DNA of 64,000 nt, from positions 1,512,105-1,576,104 of the forward strand of contig NW_008707797.1 of NCBI RefSeq assembly GCF_000327385.1, in the 5' to 3' direction. Shown piece after piece: positions 23,909-35,999 of this stretch (its first letter is position 1; the number at the start of each line of letters is the position of its first letter). Position numbers and translations under genes: made by a program. Below the pieces are notes generated by a model. That model was not told the DNA's origin, made no database searches, and saw nothing but the letters and a program-made list of their open reading frames with translations. The stretch comes from Lottia gigantea (Eukaryota; Mollusca; Gastropoda; Lottiidae).

Positions 23909-26900
23909 TCATGCAATCCAGACCTTAATTCTTCTAAGACTCGATTCTACTTCAGACCAGAACTTTTCATAGGTCACATTTAGACGCTTGCCATCAGAGC
24001 TGACTACACCTACTGGATTACAAGGCGCACATGCATTTCCAAACCACCATCCACCACCGTACTGTACCGCACAACTCATTCCGTTGTCGCTGCCGTGATC
24101 GTAAGTAGCGAACGTTGATCCGACGAGATCCGTCATGCAGTCAGTGAGCTTTCCGGAATAATATCCGACGGATTCAATCTTGTAATCATCCGTTTCGTCT
24201 CCTATCAAGAAATTTGAATGGGATCCTGTCAACTGTGCTCCGCCTGCTATTGTTTCAAAGGTAAGTTTTGCTGGTACGCCACGAGCTGCTCGACCATTGA
24301 CTATACTACTAAGGTGATCTAATCCTAGCCAATGATCGCCAGTCAGAGCCCCGAATCCTTGTCGATAGTCGCTCCACGATTTGTTCAGCCTAGTTTTTTC
24401 CGACACGTGATATAAAATATATGATCGTCCACCATAATTCATCTGACAATGAACTCTGAACGGTTCTACTGTTGGACTCGGTTGAATCTGTAGTCGAAGA
24501 TCTTGTTTAGGATAGACACCAAACCCTTCTTTACAATCTACAAATAAACAAATAAATAAATACATAGATAAACGATGAAACCAATACAACAGTTTTAGGC
24601 AATACTGAAATCGAATGTCACCCGCCAAAGATGCGAGAACTGCAGCCAGAATTTAGTATTATGGTCAAGGGTCACACGTGATCACCACAGAACAAAATAC
24701 CAAGAGAGCTGGAGAAAGGTACTGAATTCTGGTCAACTTTGAATACTTTCTAGAAACAGAAGTACAACACCGTGTCGGGCACATTTTAGCAATTAGGTAT
24801 TCTAATTCAGCAAAACCCCTCTTTTATCTCTAGACTATATCTGTCTCTCTAAAGTACATTCTTCTTTCTTTATTGTTTTCGTTTAATATTTTATATTTAT
24901 ATTTATGTATGGAGTAGAATTAATCAATTAATACAAATTAAAAATTGAATATTGGAATAATTTATTAGAACAATAATTATCTTTGATATCAAGTAGTATT
25001 ATAGAAGATAATGACTGGGCATTATTGATATATTGAAGCTTATGACATCATATTATATTAATATCGGCTCCATATATTGATTTAAATTAGAAGTACAAAA
25101 TATAGGTTTCTTAGTTGGTTAAGGGTAGAGATCGCATTAGATATATATGATGTCTTCCAATAACGTCGATTCCCATTTTGACCTAAAGTATTCCGATTTC
25201 GCCATTTCCCATATCACCCTTCAGAATTCGCTCAAAATCTATTCCACTTTTGCCCTTTCTCCACTTAGACCCCTTTCCCACATCACCCCTTCCTCAATTT
25301 ATTTCCCAAGTGAAAAACAAAGGGACATAATTGGAAGAGGTAAAATGAGATTTGGCCATACTGAAAGGGGCGACCTCTTTCCAACTTTATAGGACCATGA
25401 TAGGTCTAGTTTACAATCGCACAATTTCCAGAGAATGTGCTAATTCATGGCTTTACTGTGTTTAAATTTCTAATTAGTTTTTAAATCTTGGAACAGAATC
25501 TGTTTACGTTATGCATTAAAGGATTGTGATTAATTAACGCTTTCATTAAATCAGTCTATTCGAATTTTTTTTTTCGCCTCGTTTTGTACAAGTATATTAT
25601 ATTCACATAAATAAAGTATGAGCTTGAGAAGAATAATACGCTCTAGGCATTCAAACCTTTGTTTTGAGTTTCCGGTTTCGTGCGACTATCAAGATGATGT
25701 ATTTAGTAACCACATTTAGGCCAAATTCTGAATCTAACGTAATGAAAGAAATTCGGGACCATGTGGTGGCGCCTATAAAATTGCAATCTGTTTGAAAAGC
25801 AGTCTTCTTAAATTATACCCAACCTCTTTCCGTTTATTTTTTTAGCTTTTATTTTTAATATAGCCAATTCAGTTGTAGCTTCTTGAACATTCGTCAGTTT
25901 GATGATACCCCCAGCCAATCAAATGTCTGCCCTCTCCAACGCTGGGAATCATTAGATACTAAATGTAGTATCTGTTTGAAATTATGTTGAAGATTTCTTC
26001 AGTTCATGTTCAGCAGGTTACAGCTCGTCTATGTTCACAATGGCTACTTCGTGCAAAATATCTTGACCATAGTGAAGAAACAACTGGTTGTGTGATAAAA
26101 ATGCCAATCTGAATTTCATTTTAGTTAAGTTTTCTAGTTAAGCCCTCAATTTAGAATTGTCGCATTGACGTTAAAGGTGATTTTTTTCTTATTTATAGTG
26201 TTAAATTAATCAAACTATTTGATGAATTGGTGTTTCTAATGAATTATCATGTATTCTTAATCATATCATGTTCTTATTGCATATAATTAAGAGTTTTAAC
26301 CAATCATAAATATCAATGTATGTACAGTCTGGATAAACAAAAAAGACTTTTTGACCTTTCTTGATCGGTCACTCATTGGAATTCTGCTGGTAATTCTCTT
26401 CTAATTTAGCTAATTATGAATTAATTATGGACATGTGAGACAAACTGGTATTTTTCGAAGTCATTAAAACACCTCCACTTTCTATTGATGTAAGTTTTAG
26501 CATTTTCATTTTCATATGTGAAAATAAGGGAACCGTCTTATACATAAACTTCAAACAAAATCAAATCATAAGATCCTCCCCGTGACAAACTTACCATATA
26601 TAAGTCTGTGACATTTCTCAGCGATATAACCATCAACACATTGACAGTTATCTTCAGAGATCAGGTGACCACCATTAAAACATCCAGCCTGTAACAAAGA
26701 ATAGTAACTTGTTAGGTCCCACACAGATTTTTTTAGAATGTTTAAAAGGAATACTTCCTCTTGGTATGACCAACAATTTGAAACTTTGTTTATCAGTGGA
26801 CTTACCTGGTGTCAAAATTAAACGACAGAATCCCTCTATGATCCAATAAATCCATAAACTAAATAATTTTGAAACATGCTTAGAAGAGTTTTTCAATAAT

Positions 26901-27680
26901 TATTAAGTTTAATAGATATATTGTGTTATATAGAGATTTTATTCTTTAGTCATGACACCTGGTAAGTCTAACTGAATATATACACTTGTTGACCACGTTT
27001 GAGACTTTCAGTTTTATGTCCATTCTAAGAGAATGTATTCCTGTAGGAATAATGAATCAAGCTACTCCAAAACAGACCTGACTGCAAGATAGTTCTTGAA
27101 TTGCCTTGGTACCAAAAGCAGCTTTAAACTTGGATTGGATGCCTCAGAAAAGAACGATTCAAAACCAAAACGATAGATCTGGCTTGGTACAGGTAGATAT
27201 TTAAGTTTAAACCCCTAAGGCGGCGTAGTGGCGACAAAACGCCCCCCCCCCCCTCCCAACACAAAACTGTGTGATAAGAAACCTTTCATCAATTTCAAAA
27301 ATCATACCTTCAAAATACATCTATTTTAAAAACATTCCTCATAAAACAAGGAAAATTATACGAACCCTTTAAATATTCAAAATTCCTACCTTTTCAAAAT
27401 AAAACTGTTCGGTTTTCTCTACAGCAGTAGAACAATCTATTAACAAAATCATGTTGAATAGTTGACACTGGTGATCATGGTAAACCAGAGAGTAACATTT
27501 AGGATCGTTCTGACAAGCCACAGAACATTGAATAATGGAGGCGAACTCTAGCCTTGAATATTGGTACGAATCGTTCACTTGTGTATTTTTGCAATTTCTT
27601 GGAATTTCGTAAAACGTGCCAGAAAAAGCAGCATAAACAAAACTTATCAATAAAATCACACATTGGCTCCAAACTTTCAT
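23909..27680 (-). CDS. Secreted PAN/apple-EGF-fibrinogen lectin, paralogue A
   Basis: Three exons: 27680-27390, 26688-26595, 24537-23909; 1014 nt, 337 residues, phases 0 and 1. Exon 1: signal peptide (about 1-20, CVILLISFVYAAFSG) and a PAN/apple-like domain (about 21-97: EIPRNCKN, QCSVACQNDPKCYSLVY, CQLF). Exon 2: one EGF-like unit (CFNGGHLISEDNCQCVDGYI). Exon 3: fibrinogen C-terminal domain (about 129-337): DCKEGFG, PFRVHCQMNYGGRS, W..Y..GFG, GDHWLGLDHL, YYSGKLTDCM, FATYDHGSDN, SCAVQYGGGWWFGNACAPCN and a final SLRRIKVWI. The Asp/Asn-rich YDHGSDN and following Cys sit where this fold binds calcium and ligand. It is a fibrinogen-related protein, probably a secreted lectin of innate immunity; molluscan FREPs normally carry immunoglobulin domains instead. 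The start at 27680 gives a clean signal peptide; an upstream in-frame ATG at 27713 exists. Confidence 0.88.
26174..26475. mobile_element. Interspersed non-coding element, family 4, copy 1
   Basis: About 300 bp in the second intron of lectin A, matching 49560-49865 in reverse orientation (for example ctggtaattctcttctaatt, then tagctaattatgaattaatt). No coding capacity seen. Short non-autonomous element. Confidence 0.65.
26743..27050. mobile_element. MITE-like element, family 3, copy 2
   Basis: About 310 bp in the first intron of lectin A. Left end taaaaggaatacttcctctt, with a partly complementary right end (cattctaagagaatgtattc). Shares internal sequence with 13081-13309 (gtgttatatagagattttat in reverse). 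Absent from the matching intron of lectin B, so it probably inserted after the duplication. Confidence 0.7.
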
Positions 27681-28867
27681 TTTGTTATTTTCAGATGAAT
27701 ATCTCAAATTCAAGTATTAAATTCTGTATCGGGTTCTCTATGACCGGTCTTCTAGAACACCTGATGCCACTTTGCGAATCGGTTTGTGAATTTCATATCC
27801 CTTTTTGGAAAGCCTTCTTAGCTAAAATTGTTCATTTGATAAATCGATTCCTTTCAGCACTGTTTAATCAGTCCAGAGATCTGTTACTTGTCAAGTAAAT
27901 TTCAAATACTTTCCTTTAACGTCTTCTGTTCATATGCCTATTGCTGAAGCCTTGTTTAGGGATATATATCCAAAACATACCTGAACGACGCTTTTCAACT
28001 AACAAATTACACAAAGACCTTTAACTACACCAATTTTGGTTATTCAAAATCAAAATGGTGGGCATTCAAATTTTGTACTTTTGCGATCGAATAACTTCGT
28101 CTTTATGCGCCAGTCTGTCGTTGTCTAGTTTTAGTGAGTTTATATCCTATATACCAATAAACAGTGATGTTAAAAGATGAAATAACCAATAATCATTTCG
28201 TATATCAACAGTCAACACCACAACAAGAACTTGGTATTCCTTATATACATCTTCTCAATGTCAGTCTATTACCAACGTTGTCTTATACCATTCCCAATTG
28301 AAGAGAACGCTAGCTATTACAACCAATAAGAGGTTTCAACAGACAGTTTTAAACAAAAAACAGTGTTATAATGTAGGTTTCGCCAAGGTAATATCACGTT
28401 CACCATAATTCATCTGATAGAGAAATGCTTCAAACAAACTCATGAACCAACTCTGGCGACTCAAAAGACCAACTGGTAGAAACACAATAAAATCTCGAAA
28501 CCTGTGTCTCTATGATTCCATGTATCCCAATACTGATCAGAAGGTTCGACAAAGATATAGCACAGTGCTGAAGTCTGCGTAACAGCATGATTTAGGTTCA
28601 GTTTTAATATTTTTATATCGATCGACAATAGATGTATAACAGTGAAAATATTTTGTTTAGAAATTCTTGTAAGAATTCAATAACCGTCAAGTACCTTCGA
28701 TAAGTTTCGATAAAACAACACCATTAACGAACATTCTTGTTATAATGTAATGAACTTTTTGCTTCACTTCAAGTAATAAATACCGAGGAAATTGCATTTA
28801 ATCTGCCTGACTTTCCTGGTCGACCTTCGTCAATAAAAATATCAGAGTCCAGATGTAGAGTACAGTG

Positions 28868-29610
28868 AGGACTAGACGAATTCATCAGTAAAAATATCAC
28901 AGGTCAATTAGGACAGGACGAATTCGTCAGTAATAATATCACAGGCCAATTAGGACAGGACGAATTCGTCAGTAATAATACCACAGGCCAATTAGGACTG
29001 GACGAATTCGTCAGTAATAATATCACAGACCAATTAGGACTGGACGAATTCGTCAATAATAATATCACAGGCCAATTAGGACTGGACGAATTCGTCAGTA
29101 ATATTATCACAGGTCAGTTAGGACTGGACGAATTCGCCTGTAATAATATTACAAGTCAATTAGGACTGGACGAATTCATCAGTAATAATATCACAGGCCA
29201 ATTAGGACTGGACGAATTCATCAGTAATAATATCACAGGTCAATTAGGACTGGACGAATTCATCAGTAATGATATCACAGGTCAATTAGGACTGGACGAA
29301 TTCGTCAGTAATATCATCACAGGTCAATTAGGACTGGACGAATTCATCAATAATGATATCACAGGTCAATTAGGACTGGACGAATTCATCAGTAATATTA
29401 TCACAGGTCAATTAGGACTGGACGAATTCATCAATAATGATATCACAGGTCAATTAGGACTGGACGAATTCATCAGTAATATTATCACAGGTCAATTAGG
29501 ACTGGACGAATTCGTCAGTAATATTATCACAGGTCAATTAGGACTGGACGAATTCATCAATAATGATATCACAGGTCAATTAGGACTGGACGAATTCAAC
29601 AGTAATAATA
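28868..29610 (+). repeat. 42-bp minisatellite, about 17 copies
   Basis: Tandem units of aattcatcagtaataatatc, acaggtcaattaggactgga and cg, with scattered substitutions; some alternate gatatc and tattatc variants in register. Lies between the two lectin genes, about 1.2 kb upstream of lectin A's start. Confidence 0.95.
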
Positions 29611-30258
29611 AGTTCAATTAAAAAGAGTCCAGAAAGAATCACCAGGAACTCCTATAGATAGTTTTAGCTCAAAATTAGGCTTGATATGCCTTTAATTCCC
29701 ATCGACTGTTGAAAAAAGTCCAACAAAACAAGTAGGCTGTTACCACTGTCCTGTCAAATTTTCCCTCGATGTACACTGTAGGGCGTTGCCCTTTTTCATA
29801 AACTCAACCTATCCCAGAAACATAAGACGTAAAACTCAACTTAATTTTCTTTCAAATCTGGTAATAAAGAAGTAGACAAGAAAGTTCATAGGATATTGTA
29901 ATATTGATAAAAAAACCATCGATTAGTAAGTAATTCTTTTCTTAAATCGGTTTCGGTACGAAACATTTTGTACATGCATTGATCCTGTTATTGATTGTTT
30001 ATTTTGAAATTCTAACATGAAACTTGACACATGTGCATCGGTCATGCAGTCTACATGTTGCATAATGTTGTTTCTTTCAAACTTAATACACTATCTAACT
30101 ATTCAATAAAAACTGCATGACATCGTGTAACGCCATATCTCGCTATATTCGTAGCGAATTTCGTAGATTTTAATGAATCTTCAAAGTGATTATACTTAAA
30201 CTGTTCAATAGACACTGTATGGCGCAAATTTAAGCACGTAAAGAGGCAAGGTGTCTGA
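29611..30258. other. Intergenic stretch between lectin copies
   Basis: No gene seen. At 30185-30232 there is one diverged copy of the 35-bp unit that is expanded at 35253-35921 (actgttcaatagacactgta), which marks the likely boundary between the two duplication units. Confidence 0.5.
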
Positions 30259-30550
30259 CATCTTCATGGCGTAAAGCTATTACGAATTTCGTGTTATACC
30301 TTGACAAGTCACCTTTCTTGTATCTTGTATTTTATTGGATTACATGCCAGCGAATACAGCCAATCCGACAGAAAGTCTGTAAACAATAAGTCATAATGTT
30401 GTCAGTCTTTATGTCGAGGACTCTGATTGGCTGTATTGGCTAGCGTATAATCCAATCAAATCATTCCGTGATACAAGAAAGGTGCCTATTGGAGTTAATG
30501 TATTGGCGTGCATGAGACGCAGTTCGTAATAACTTGGCACTGTGAAGATG
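30259..30550. mobile_element. MITE family 1, copy 2 (complete)
   Basis: 292 bp palindromic element. Left arm catcttcatggcgtaaagct and attacgaatttcgtgttata; right arm gttcgtaataacttggcact and gtgaagatg, its approximate complement. A second inner inverted pair surrounds ccaatcagag-type sequence. Non-coding foldback element. Confidence 0.85.
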
Positions 30551-30551
30551 A

Positions 30552-33500
30552 TTTTATCCGTGCCATAATTAAAATCTTAATTCACACTCAAAACCATTCG
30601 AAAAGTGCTTCAGGACGTCAAGGTATTAGAGTTCGTTATATCTTAACATTGTGAAGTTGTCTGTTGTTTGTAGTGTGGATTTGTATTAATCCGAGGCCCT
30701 AACCTATTGTAAACATTATCAGCAATTCACTTTTTACTCTCTGAAGGAACAAAATACCTGAGGTTGCCCGTATTTCTGACCAAGTTATGATATTTTTGCC
30801 CGAAAAACATGCGTTTGGAGCTGCGAGGGCGGCGGGAAACCCCTCTGCCCCCTTTGGCTCTGCCATTGGTCTCCGGTTTGTAAAAACAAAGGTTCAGTAG
30901 AAAGTCAATGAACGGGTAAAGCAACACGTCATACAGTTTTTTGACTTCCAGACAGGCCCATATCAAGACTTAAATTGTTCGGAGAAGCAATGGTAATAAT
31001 AATAGTAAATAAAATATTTAATAATAAAGGTGAAAAACTCGGCCAAAGGCCTCTTTACAATTTTGCCCTGCGAAATAAGATAACATAAAACTTAGTACAT
31101 ATATATTGTTAAGTTACAATAATAGAATAGGTCGATTGTCAGAATTTTTTCGGAGGGGGTAGGGTGGCCATTCCTTTGCCCTGTAGCTACGTGCCTGGTG
31201 TCAGAAAACCATGTCACTCAATCCAGGCCTTAATTCTTGTAAGACTCGATTCTACTTCAGACCAGAACTTTTCATAGGTCACATTTAGACGCTCGCCATC
31301 AGAGCTGAATACACCTACTGGATTACAAGGCGCACATGCATTTCCAAACCACCATCCACCACCGTACTGTACCGCACAGCTCATTCCGTTGTCGCTGCCG
31401 TGATCGTAAGTAGCGAACGTTGATCCGACGAGATCCGTCATGCAGTCAGTGAGCTTTCCGGAATAATATCCGACGGATTCAATCTTGTAATCATCCGTTT
31501 CGTCTCCTATCAAGAAATTTGAATGGGATCCTGTCAACTGTGCTCCGCCTGCTATTGTTTCAAAGGTAAGTTTTGCTGGTACGCCACGAGCTGCTCGACC
31601 ATTGACTATACTACTAAGGTGATCTAATCCTAGCCAATGATCGCCAGTCAGAGCCCCGAATCCTTGTCGATAGTCGCTCCACGATTGGTTCAGCTTCGTA
31701 TGTTCCGACACGTGATATAAAAAATACGATCGTCCACCATAATTCATCTGACAATGAACTCTGAACGGTTCTACTGTTGGACTCGGTTGAATTTTCAGTC
31801 GAAGTTCGTGTTTAGGATAGGCACCAAACCCTTCTTTACAATCTGCAAATAAACAAATAAAAAAATGCAAGGTTGAGGAAAAAAGTTCAAAGATAAAACC
31901 AATACATTAGTCCTAACATAAGTCGAAATCAGAGTCGAACGTCACCATCAAAGATGTGAAAACAGACAACGAATTAATACAAAGTAATAAGATACATCAA
32001 AATTCAGGTTTGTGGTCTAGGGTCCGACATGAGCGCCACCAGGAAATAACTATCCCTTGGAGAACAGATTATAAATTTCTGTTTATATCTTGAAATAATT
32101 CTTTGTTTTTCATGAAGACAATAGACAGAGTAATCCTTGTTTTATCAGATTCATTTGGTTAAGACTTTTTTTCAAAGAAATCAACAATAACATTCAGTTT
32201 GAAATTAAGCTGTTATTTATAATATAGATTTAAATATAACACACACACACACTCTTAGTATAACGACACACTTAACAACAAAACACACAAACAACCTCGA
32301 TTCCTCAACATTCCCTTGAGCTTAATTACACTAAATAGATATCATTGAGCTGCCTACGCCAATGACCTTAAAAGGAATCTAAAACCCATCCACGTATTTT
32401 CAGTCACTCGTAGCTCTATTTGTCTTTAAACTGGTTACGACAGACGTCAGACAGGAAGTTACAATAGGATCTGTGCAATTGATAGATATTTCCCCCCAAA
32501 TAAGAAGAGGCGAATTGGAAAGGGACACAATTTCGAAGAGGCGAAATGAGATAGGTTCATTTGGGAATCTTTTCAACTTTGCAGGACCATACGGTCGTGT
32601 TTTACAATCGCACAAAAAAAGGAGAATGTGTAAGTGCATGGCTTTACTTTGTTTTATTTTAATTGACACTTATTTAATAAATCTTGAAATGAAATTCTAT
32701 TTTCTTTATGCATGAGTCGATTTTTGTTACCTAACAGCCAATCAGTAGTCTATTCGACGTTTTTCATCTCTTTGTTTTGTACAAGAATATTCTATTCACG
32801 TGAATAAAGCATGAGATTGAAAGAAATAATAAGGTCTAGGCATTCAAACCTTTGTGTATATAGCCTATATCGTGCGACTTGAGTTGATTAAATTTGTAAG
32901 AAAAATGTAGGCCTCGTTCTGAATTCACGAACTTGTGATGATGCCAATGGATTTGAAATCTGTTTGAAATGCAGTCTGATTAGAATTAGACCAAACTTTC
33001 GTTCCGTTTTTATTAGCTTTTATTTTTAACATAGCCACTTCAGTTAGGGTTTCTTGAGCATTTGTCCGTTTGATGATACCGCTAGCCAATAATATTCCTG
33101 TCCTCTCCAATGCTGGGATTTTGCGACGTGAACTTCAGTTAAGTTCTGCAGGTCTCAGCTTGTCCATCTTCACTATGGCTACTTCGTTTGTAATATCTTG
33201 ACCGTAGTGAAGATTCAACTAGTCATGGGATTGAAAAGCCAATCTGAATTTCATTTTAGTTCAGATTTCGAGAATAAAGCACCATTTTGAAATGAAAATC
33301 TGAACGTTACGTTTCATGTTTTTATTTCTGTATATGATAGGATGTACAATAGTTTATAGAGTTATTGATTGATCAGCCAATCAGATGACAGGAACACTAA
33401 GATCTTCTGAATTCATGTTTTTGAGAAAATGCCCTGATGCAGTTGTCTTATTCGCAATACTACTAATATAAATAAAAAAAAACCCTCAAACCTGTGAACA

Positions 33501-35214
33501 AAATTAATACCCTTCACATCATTAACTTACCATACATAAGTCTGTGACATTTCTCAGCGATATAACCATCAACACATTGACAGTTATCTTCAGAGATCTG
33601 GTGACCACCATTAAAACATCCAGCCTGTAACAAAGAATGAGTGACTCAACTACCATACGGATTGATGGAACCAAGTCTACAGGCCCCGACCCCAAGGACC
33701 CTCACCCAGATATCTTCCATTAACAGACATTAACTGGACGTTCAGAGGGGTCTCAGAATGCAGGAAAGAATATATTTAATCAAAATTACAGGGGAATTGG
33801 CTCATATGGACCCTCACTCATTTAGTTGTCCATTACATAGAATGGTAACTTGGTGGATCTTACTAAGTTAGGGCTGGGTGGAAAGATAGTTCTGGCTTCC
33901 AAAGATTTATCTGGATTGCCTTGAAGTAAAGTATCAAAAAACGGTTTAAACTTGGTTTGACTGCATCCTAGATCTAATCGTTATAACTTTATCAGAATAA
34001 CTTATAAAGAAACTCTGCTCCAAAACTGATCTGCCTCTAAGATAGATCTGGCTTGTTTCAAAGAAAATTTGAGTTTAAACCCCGAAAGCCGTGTGGTAGC
34101 GATAAAACACCCCTTCCCATAATTCAATTTGCAATTTAAATATTCAAAATTCCTACCTTTTCAAAATAAAACTGTTCGGTTTTCTCTACAGCAGTAGAAC
34201 AATCTATTAACAAAATCATGTTGAATAGTTGACACTGGTGATCATGGTAAACCAGAGAGTAACATTTAGGATCGTTCTGACAAGCCACAGAACATTGAAT
34301 AATGGAGTCGAACTCTAGCCTTGAATATTGGTACGAATCGTTCACTTGTGTATTTTTGCAATTTCTTGGAATTTCGTAAAACGTGCCAGAAAAAGCAGCA
34401 TAAACAAAACTTATCAATAAAATCACACATTGGCTCCAAACTTTCATTTTGTTATTTTCAGATGAATATCTCAAATTCAAGTATTAAATTCTGTATCGGG
34501 TTCTCTATGACCGATCTTCTAGAACACCTGATGCCACTTTACGATTTGGTTTGTGAATTCGATATTCTTTTTTGGAAAGTCCTCTTTATTATGATAAGGT
34601 TCCTTTCAGCTATATTTATTCAGTCCAGAGATCTGTTTCTCTTCAAATAAATTTCATTTGATAGTTTTGATGTTTTGGTTTTAACTAAACTGAAGGCAGG
34701 CTTACTTTCCTTAAAAGTTTTCTGTTCATATGCCTATGGCTGAATTTATATCCAAAACATACCTGAACAACACTTGGAAACTAACACCAACTACACCAAG
34801 ACCTTAAACTACGCCCATTTTCACAGATCCCTGGTTGTTCAAAATCAAAATGGTGGGCATTCAAATTTTGTACTTCTGTCAGTTGACAAACTACCAAGCC
34901 TTCAAACAAACAGCAACGTCTTTATGCGCCAGTCTTTCGTTTGTAGTTTTCTTGTAGTCTTGAACGAGTACTTGACATCGATTCATTGATGAGTGAATAT
35001 CCTATATACCAATAAACAGTGATGTTAAAAGGTGAAATAACCAATAATCATTTCGTATATCAACACCACAACAAGAACTTGGTATTCCTTATATACATCT
35101 TCTCAATGTCAGTCTATGACCAACGTTGTCTTATACTATTCCCAATTGAAGAGAACGCTAGCTATTACAACTAATAAGAGGCTTCAACAGACGGTGTTAT
35201 AATGTAGGTTTCGA
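30552..35214. repeat. Segmental duplication, copy B
   Basis: Partner of 23319-28384. Immediately preceded by MITE family 1 and followed by the 35-bp minisatellite. At 30726-30900 the sequence replaces the coding-like segment found at 23493 in copy A. The gene-free part 30985-31200 is AT-rich, without recognisable features. Confidence 0.85.
31214..34447 (-). CDS. Secreted PAN/apple-EGF-fibrinogen lectin, paralogue B
   Basis: Three exons: 34447-34157, 33624-33531, 31842-31214; 1014 nt, 337 residues, exactly the length and phasing of paralogue A. The PAN exon differs from A by one residue (LEFDS for LEFAS), and the central fibrinogen region is identical at protein level. Differences cluster at the edges of the fibrinogen exon: AYPKHELRLK for VYPKQDLRLQ, SEHTKLNQSW for SEKTRLNKSW, FSSDGERL for VSSDGKRL, and SLTRIKAWIE for SLRRIKVWIA at the end. 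Both copies look intact and functional. The start context and about 100 bp of promoter are also almost the same, so expression may be similar. Introns have little similarity to those of A. Confidence 0.88.
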
Positions 35215-35252
35215 CAATTGCTGACCGAACCTCATTATTAATAATATCATAA

Positions 35253-35921
35253 CGCCATTATTATACTGTTCAATAGACATTGTGTGACGCCATTATTATA
35301 CTGTTCAATAGACATTGTGTGACGCCATTATTATACTGTTCAATAGACATTGTATGACGCCATTATTATACTGTTCAATAGACACTGTGTGACGCTATTA
35401 TTATACTGTTCAATAGACACTGTGTGACGCTATTATTATACTGTTCAATAGACACTGTGTGATGCTATTATTATACTGTTCAATAGACACTGTGTGGCGC
35501 CATTATTATACTGTTCAATAGACATTGTGTGACGCCATTATTATACTGTTCAATAGACATTGTGTGACACCATTATTATACTGTTCAATAGACATTGTAT
35601 GACGCCATTATTATACTGTTCAATAGACATTGTGTGACGCCATTATTATACTGTTCAATAGACATTGTGTGACGCCATTATTATACTGTTCAATAGACAC
35701 TGTGTGACGCCATTATTATACTGTTCAATAGACATTGTGTGACGCCATTATTATACTGTTCAATAGACATTGTGTGACGCCATTATTATACTGTTCAATA
35801 GACATTGTATGACACCATTATTATACTGTTCAATAGACACAGTGTGACGCCATTATTATACTGTTCAATAGACATTGTGTGGCGCCCTTGTTATTCTATT
35901 CAATAGACATTGTGTGACGCC
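35253..35921 (+). repeat. 35-bp minisatellite, about 19 copies
   Basis: Tandem units of cgccattattatactgttca and atagacattgtgtga, with a minor variant (acactgtgtga, gctattatt) grouped at 35380-35470. Lies about 0.8 kb upstream of lectin B. Diverged fragments continue to about 36000. Confidence 0.96.
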
Positions 35922-35999
35922 AAGATTTAGATGATGTGTGATGCCACTATTATACTTAACACCATTTTGATACTGTTCTATTGACGCCTTGTGACGTAT

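Larger units (their letters stand above)
23319..28384. repeat. Segmental duplication, copy A
   Basis: Shared with copy B (30552-35214). Matching blocks: 23319-23495 with 30552-30725; fibrinogen exon 24537-23909 with 31842-31214; EGF exon near 26590-26700 with 33527-33635; first exon and promoter near 27384-27780 with 34151-34550; upstream 27985-28384 with 34735-35214. Between blocks the sequences differ, partly because of later insertions. Confidence 0.85.

Noticed and set aside
25147-25392. 81-codon plus-strand frame in lectin A's intron
   Set aside because: No homology seen; part of the sequence matches lectin B's intron (32490-32600), where the frame is not kept.
27554-27898. Plus-strand frame of 114 codons (and its twin at 34321-34650)
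   Set aside because: Antisense to the signal-peptide/PAN exon. It is kept open in both copies only because the exon itself is conserved.
28868-29610. CRISPR-like regular array
   Set aside because: The units are contiguous 42-bp copies with no unique spacers, in a eukaryotic intergenic region: a minisatellite.
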